The notes under the pieces were generated by a model. That model was given only the letters and a program-made list of their open reading frames with translations. It was not told the DNA's origin and ran no database searches. Below are positions 60,001 to 64,000 of a stretch of 64,000 nucleotides of DNA, one piece after another; the stretch's first letter is position 1; every line of letters begins with the position of its first letter. The translations under genes were made by a program, and so were the position numbers. The DNA is from Prionace glauca (taxonomy: Eukaryota; Chordata; Chondrichthyes; Carcharhiniformes; Carcharhinidae): contig CM075724.1 of NCBI GenBank assembly GCA_037974335.1, positions 71,976,850 to 72,040,849 on the forward strand. The letters run 5' to 3'.

Positions 60001-63000
60001 GTCCTAAAAAAAACTTGAAAACTTACACTTGCTCACTGAATATAAGCTATTGATTTATTTTATGAACAACACAGGCATACAAATCGACATCTGTGGCAAC
60101 CTAAAGAGTAGAGCGGTCTTATTGAAATAGATTGCTTGCAAATGTATTAAAGCTACCACTTTGCGTTTTTCGACAACTCAATGAACTGGAGACACCTTAG
60201 GAAAACAATGCTATCAGTCATTTGTTCTATGAGGCTTTCCCTGTGAAACACACTATTCAAACTCCGCAATCGAGTTGTCAGGAACCCTTTCTTTCGCTTT
60301 CATATCGATACTTCGTTACTGTGAAGCTAATTAAAAATTTGTTCCACATTTTCATCATTCTTCCTTTATCGCAGAACACTGTTATGTTTGCCAATTTCCA
60401 ATGCACGAGAGCCACTTCTCGAAGATAAATTTTCTTCAAATATAATGATCTTCTTTTGAACGTATGCAGGCACAAGTATAACACAAAGCCACTTCTCGGA
60501 GTTAAATTTTCTTCAAGTGTAATGGTCTTGTTTTGAACATATCCACGTACAAGTAAAACAACAAATCTTGTCATATGATCATCATTCTTCTCCATTAACT
60601 CACATAAATAAGGCTCTGACGTGAATTTAATTTATTACCGATGAGCACTCGAGCAAAGTCTGCTTCGAAAATCGCATCACAACATATTGTTCTGGAACTG
60701 TTTACTGAATGCATTTCATGAACTCGATATAACTCTGAAATCTATATTTCCCGATCGGGTTTTCTGAACTAATTCATAAATAAAAATCGCCCAAGAACAT
60801 TATCCTTGTTATAACGGCTTTTAAATGTGCGATATTTATCGCCTGAACCATTAAATTTGAGGTGAGCCGGGTTTAAAAATACTTCTAACAGTGTGTTCTG
60901 ACGCTTGTTTATCTCTCGAACTTGTAACCATTCATATCGCTATTACAAATAAACTTTCATTGCCTGGAATAACGAACATTACTTATTTAAAAACAAAATC
61001 TATTACAGAAATATGTAGTCTCCAAGAGTTCCGCTTTCACTTAGCGCTACTGGATGAAACAATTATTCTTTTGTTTTTAGTATCACTAGTCGGTTTACAT
61101 TAACACTGTAATGAAGTTACTGCGAAAATCCCCTAGTCATCACACTCCGGCTCCTGCTGGGGAACACTGAGGGAAAATTTAGCATGGCCAACGCACTTAA
61201 CAGACACGTCTTTCGGACTGTGGGAGGAAACTAGAGCACCCAAAATAAATCCGCACAGACACGGGGACAACATGCAATAACTGTTCAAAGTTGGGAATTA
61301 AACCCGGGTCCCAGGTGCTGTGAGGTAGCAGTCCTAACCACGATGCCACCGCACCACACCGAACTGGCCATTACGTTATCTATCACTTCGAAACATTTGC
61401 TGATTCATCGGTGTTTCCTGACAAGGAAGCTGTCGCCATTAATTGAGCGACATTCAGAATCCTCCAGAAACACTACAGTGCAAAAAGGCCATTCGGCCCA
61501 CGGAGTCCACACCGGTGCTTTGACCAATTATCTCACCCAAGCTCTCATCACTGCACCATCAATGTAATCCGCACAGTTTTCTGGGGTAAGCTATCCAATA
61601 CCTAAAAATTCATCTCACCTCCATACCTTCGGACTGTAGGAGGAAACAGCAGCAACCGACGGAAACCCATGGAGATTTGCGGAGAATGTGTAAACGCCAC
61701 ACAGTCACCCAAGATCGAAATTGAACCCAGATCCCTCCAGCAGCTCGCAGCTGTGCGAACGATTGTACCATTGTGCCACTGTGTCACACGGCTTTACCTG
61801 TTCTACTTCAGTCATAATATAGATAGATAGAACATTACTTTCTTAATGTGGTTTCTATCATTGTTTTCCGTTGTCAATCAGGTGCTGCATTACCGTTCAA
61901 CAATCAAGTTATTTATATGAGTACTGCAGTTGCATTCGTATTTCTACTGATGATTGCCATCACCGGAAGCTACTGTCACCAAAATAAAAAAGGTAAAAGA
62001 GGTTTTTATTCCAAAGTAACCTCAAGATCGTCAATTGTATGAAATTGTATAATTTGAGTAATAGCTAAAAAACCTATGACAGACGATTTGTAAAATGCAT
62101 TCACGTTCATTCATTAAGTCTAGTGCCTCGGGGAATTAATATAATATCCTCTATGTTTTGCTCAGTGGTAAATTAATTTAATTATTTTTACTTCACTTTG
62201 AGGTGCAGTTTAAACAAAATAGTTACCTGGAACAGTAGAATTCAGGCACTATGAAGCAGTTATTGTTCTTGTCGTCTGAGTCCTAAACTGCGTCTGCAGT
62301 TTTGATGCCATTACAGAAGCACCAAACGGGAGGTACGGTTGCACAGTGGTTCGCACCGCTGTTTCACAGCGCCAGGGACCTGGGTACGATTCCTCGTTTC
62401 GGTCGCTATCTGTGTGAAGTTTGCGCGTACTCCCAGTGTCTGCATTGAGTTTTCACTGGGTGCTCTGGTTCCCTCCCATGTTCTGGAAAGTGAGTTGGTT
62501 AGGCGCATTGACCGAACAGGCGCCGAACTGTGATGACTAGGGGAATTTTGCAGTAACTTCATTGCAGCGATAATGTCAGCCTTACGTGTGACTAATGAAC
62601 GTAGTTTACATTATCATTTAAATAATATTTGATATATAATTGAAAAAAAAAACGCCGCTGGTCCCACTGTTTTAGTTGTTTAAAATCATAGAATCCGATG
62701 GTGCAGAAAGAGGCCCTTCCGCCCATCGAGTCTGCACCCAACACAATCCCACCCAGCCCCTATCGCCATATCCCCACTAATCCATCCAACCTACACATCC
62801 CAGGACACGAAGGGACAATTTCTTAGCATGGCCAATCAACCTAGACCGCACATCTTTGGACTGTGGGAGGAAACCAGAGTGCCCGAAGGAAATCCACGCA
62901 GACATGAGGAGAATGTGCAAACTCCACATAGAGAGTGACCCGAGCCAGGAATTGAACTCAGGACCCTGCAGCTGTGAAGCAGCAGTGCTAACAACTGTGC

Positions 63001-64000
63001 TACCGTGCCGCTCCGAATTGGAGTTTATTGGAGTAGGATTGCATTTCAAATATTTTGATATAACTGCCCACGTTTTTATTGGAATCAACCAGATTGTCCT
63101 TCTGTAGAATTTTGTTGATCAATTGAAATTCATGGCAGAATAATAATTGAATTCCTTATTAGGTTTGTGCCGATATGTGGATACTTCAGAACTTCGTGAA
63201 CAGCAGGTAATTTCATATTATTGTTGCTCATGCTCGTTAAATAAAGAAATGATACGGCATTGAATCATTGCAATTAATCTCCACGTTGATCAACTGAATT
63301 TTACATTTCTTTTTCTACTCACAAACGTTCACAAATATGTGTAATCCTTGTTGACAAAAAGTCTGCACAGTGGCACAATGGTTAGCTCTGCTGCTTCAGC
63401 GCCAAGGCCTCGGATTTCATTCTTGGTTTGAGTAACTCTCTGCGCAGAGTCTGCCAATTCTCCTCGCGTCTGAGTGGGTTTCCTCCGCGCAGTCCAATTT
63501 CCTCCCACAGTCCAAAGGACGTGCTGGTTCGGTGCATTGGCAATGCTAAATTCTCCTTCAGTATATCCGAACAGGCACCGTTCTTGTGGTAACTGGGGAA
63601 TTTTCACAGTAACTTCATTGCAGTGTTAATGTAAGACTAGTTGTGAACAGACTAAAATGAATAAACTGAGGAAACTGTAGTGTTCTAAAGAAATACATCT
63701 CTAGCTCCAACGATAATGTGTGTGCTGTATTTTTGTGAAGTGTATGCATAGATCATTAACATTTGAAAACAGTTATAGACAGCTGTGCACTTTGTTCTGT
63801 TGAAGATTTTGCGAATATCAATGCATGAGTGGATGCTCGGAATGCGCCATATCAGGTTGCAGGCCAGAAACTGCACTGCCCCAGATCAATGTAAAGAAAG
63901 TCTTCAGAGGGAGGTATCAGAAGTGATGGAAACCACAAGTCAGTCAGTTTCCTCAACAATGGAAGTGAGATGTCCTGTAAATGAAACAGAATATATCAAT
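56969..64000 (+). CDS. Predicted VJ-C1 immunoglobulin-superfamily membrane receptor, six exons, 3' end beyond window
   Basis: Six exons can be joined at consensus splice sites: 56969-57023, 57133-57453, 58529-58837, 61882-61992, 63163-63206 and 63863-beyond 64000. Intron phases are 1,1,1,1,0 and every junction agrees, giving 978 nt (326 codons) with no stop. Order: signal peptide (about 1-23), V-set domain (24-125), C1-set domain (126-228), short stalk, transmembrane helix (about 238-260), and a cytoplasmic tail with Y270 and Y324. The phase-1, one-domain-per-exon layout is standard for the Ig superfamily. V followed by C1 in one unrearranged gene is known for SIRP-like, XMIV and related receptors, and the J-like end also recalls NKp30. 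The helix has no charged residue, so it is unlikely to pair with ITAM adaptors such as DAP12. Tail tyrosines suggest inhibitory or costimulatory signalling (inference). The orthologue is unresolved; an MHC-linked or SIRP-like receptor is the first guess. Confidence 0.8.
57133..57453 (+). CDS. Exon 2 of the Ig receptor: V-set domain with J-like end
   Basis: This 321-bp phase 1/1 exon encodes residues 19-126. V-set marks are Cys46 in L-Y-C, W61/W62 in VYWWK, D99 and Cys105 in DAGVYYC. The end reads NGTGSTIKV, which matches the J-segment G-x-G strand except that the usual Phe is Asn. V and J are therefore fused in the germline, and I saw no recombination signal (CACAGTG heptamer) after the exon. 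NKp30 and SIRP V domains end similarly. N-glycosylation sequons occur at N41, N94, N112 and N116. The donor CTG/GTAGGT at 57454 is good. Confidence 0.87.
58529..58837 (+). CDS. Exon 3 of the Ig receptor: C1-set domain
   Basis: This 309-bp phase 1/1 exon encodes residues 126-229. It has the C1 hallmarks: Cys149 followed by SEFYP, W163 in LSWYEDG, the NGLYEVSS strand, and Cys206 in YTCQVSHVTL. This is the pattern shared by antibody, TCR, MHC and SIRP constant-type domains. The acceptor CTCTTTGCAG and the donor CAAG/GTAAGG are both strong. Proline-rich VPPTP forms the V-to-C1 elbow. C1 domains are otherwise mostly found in antigen receptors, MHC, tapasin and SIRP, so this places the gene in that immune group. 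Confidence 0.87.
58840..61090. other. Long intron of the Ig receptor without further exons seen
   Basis: No second C1 or hinge exon with matching phase was found between the C1 and transmembrane exons. A 20-base phrase (CAACTCAATGAACTGGAGA) occurs at 58,857 and 60,173, so a small duplication is possible. Confidence 0.4.
60410..60563. repeat. Tandem duplication, two units of about 77 bp
   Basis: AGCCACTTCTCGAAGATAAA starts unit 1 (60410) and AGCCACTTCTCGGAGTTAAA starts unit 2 (60487). Both continue TTTTCTTCAA and CTTTTGAAC-like text. It lies in the receptor intron before the transmembrane exon. No coding sense seen. Confidence 0.8.
61093..61359 (-). mobile_element. HE1-like SINE, TAACTTCATT-tail subtype, in receptor intron
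   Basis: It reads ACATTAACACTGTAATGAAG (tail side), CTTTCGGACTGTGGGAGG and GAATTAAACCCGGGTCCC (antisense B box). The tail differs from the A-type (TTCTATG) tail and matches copies at 62.3 and 63.4 kb. It lies in the intron between the C1 and transmembrane exons. Confidence 0.82.
61458..61792 (-). mobile_element. HE1 SINE, A-type tail, in receptor intron
   Basis: CACTACAGTGCAAAAAGGCC tail side, CTTCGGACTGTAGGAGGAAA body and ATTGTACCATTGTGCCACTG head. It ends 90 bp before the transmembrane exon. Confidence 0.8.
61882..61992 (+). CDS. Exon 4 of the Ig receptor: stalk and transmembrane helix
   Basis: This 111-bp phase 1/1 exon encodes residues 229-266. A short stalk (GAALPFNNQ) precedes about 23 hydrophobic residues (VIYMSTAVAFVFLLMIAITG and on), ended by HQNKK as a cytosolic stop-transfer. 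The acceptor has a T-rich tract and CAG, and the donor is AAG/GTAAAA. No Lys, Arg, Asp or Glu lies in the helix. Because the exon is symmetric (111 nt), skipping it would keep the reading frame and give a form without a membrane anchor. HE1 SINEs lie on both sides in opposite orientation. Confidence 0.78.
62325..62600 (+). mobile_element. HE1-like SINE, TAACTTCATT-tail subtype, in receptor intron
   Basis: GGTACGGTTGCACAGTGGTT head, GGGTACGATTCCTCG B box, and GCAGTAACTTCATTGCAGCG tail ending GTGTGACTAATG. Opposite in orientation to the SINE on the other side of the transmembrane exon. Confidence 0.85.
62690..63015 (-). mobile_element. HE1 SINE, A-type tail, in receptor intron
   Basis: ATAGAATCCGATGGTGCAGA tail side, CTTTGGACTGTGGGAGGAAA body and AACTGTGCTACCGTGCCGC head. 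Well preserved. Lies upstream of the short cytoplasmic exon. Confidence 0.9.
63163..63206 (+). CDS. Exon 5 of the Ig receptor: short cytoplasmic exon with Tyr
   Basis: A 44-bp exon is predicted from the acceptor TTATTAG to the donor CAG/GTAATT. It reads G-LCRYVDTSELREQQ, enters in phase 1 as required by exon 4 and leaves in phase 0. Tyr270 in RYVDTS is a possible phosphorylation site but fits no strict ITIM. Very short cytoplasmic exons are common in Ig-superfamily receptors. Support is the phase match, good splice sites and the open frame. An exon this small could occur by chance. Confidence 0.55.
63362..63655 (+). mobile_element. HE1-like SINE, TAACTTCATT-tail subtype, in receptor intron
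   Basis: CTGCACAGTGGCACAATGGT head, CCTCCCACAGTCCAAAGGAC body and AGTAACTTCATTGCAGTGTT tail. Forms an inverted pair with 62,690-63,015 around exon 5. Confidence 0.85.
63863..64000 (+). CDS. Exon 6 of the Ig receptor: cytoplasmic tail, cut by window end
   Basis: After the AG at 63861-63862 the phase-0 frame is open for 46 codons to the window edge. It reads ARNCTAPDQCKES, then a Glu/Ser/Thr-rich stretch, and ends NETEYIN. T322-x-Y324 fits the first half of an ITSM (T-x-Y-x-x-V/I), and Y-I-N also fits a Grb2/GADS-type YxN motif. The deciding residue 327 lies outside the window. The acceptor has a poor pyrimidine tract, so the exact start is uncertain. Confidence 0.5.

Noticed and set aside
62339-62533. 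Short frames in the HE1 SINEs of the receptor introns
   Set aside because: SINE translations; the tRNA-like head is a Pol III promoter, not a functional tRNA gene.

Overview
The window looks like vertebrate nuclear DNA from a cartilaginous fish, most likely a shark. It is full of tRNA-derived SINEs of the HE1 type known from elasmobranchs, and of CR1-clade LINEs whose 3' ends are short heptamer or octamer repeats. I see no bacterial operons, rRNA, tRNA genes or CRISPR arrays. Most long open frames are LINE proteins, and their antisense shadows were left out.

The only convincing host gene lies at the right edge (56,969 to beyond 64,000, + strand). Six exons whose splice phases all match (1,1,1,1,0) predict a type I membrane receptor: a signal peptide, a V-set Ig domain with a built-in J-like end, a C1-set Ig domain, one transmembrane helix and a cytoplasmic tail with tyrosines. 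The reading frame is open for 326 codons and runs off the window just after a T-E-Y-I-N motif. It resembles non-rearranging VJ-C1 receptors (SIRP, NKp30/XMIV type). It is not firmly assignable to a known gene, so no symbol is given.

The rest is repeat landscape. 0-5 kb: a Penelope-like 3' end, short LINE tails, a Ty3/gypsy-like fossil cut by an HE1 SINE, and an LTR-like tail. 5-20 kb: CR1 lineage D and A copies, a relic of an I/Nimb-like LINE, and an ancient CR1 cut by a young LINE tail and an HE1. 21.2-25.6 kb: a nearly complete young LINE (lineage A) with ORF1 (zinc finger, coiled coil, SGNH esterase), an unbroken 988-residue ORF2 and a monomeric 5' UTR. 25.8-31.4 kb: an L2/Rex1-like relic and an LTR-retrotransposon fossil (LTR, gag, protease, integrase). 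31.4-39 kb: a GT-rich array, a LINE of lineage C, a GC-rich duplicated stretch, an L2-like relic and a minisatellite. 39.8-54.2 kb: two tail-to-tail inverted LINE pairs (D/D and B/B) set in older CR1 copies. One member is a mosaic of lineage A ORF1 and lineage B ORF2. 54.3-57 kb: mostly unique sequence leading into the receptor gene.

The elements appear to interact. HE1 bodies carry at least three different 3' tails, each resembling the tail of a LINE present in this window, which suggests use of several LINE machineries. HE1 SINEs also sit in inverted pairs around two exons of the receptor gene. All family assignments come from reading motifs by eye. No database search was possible.
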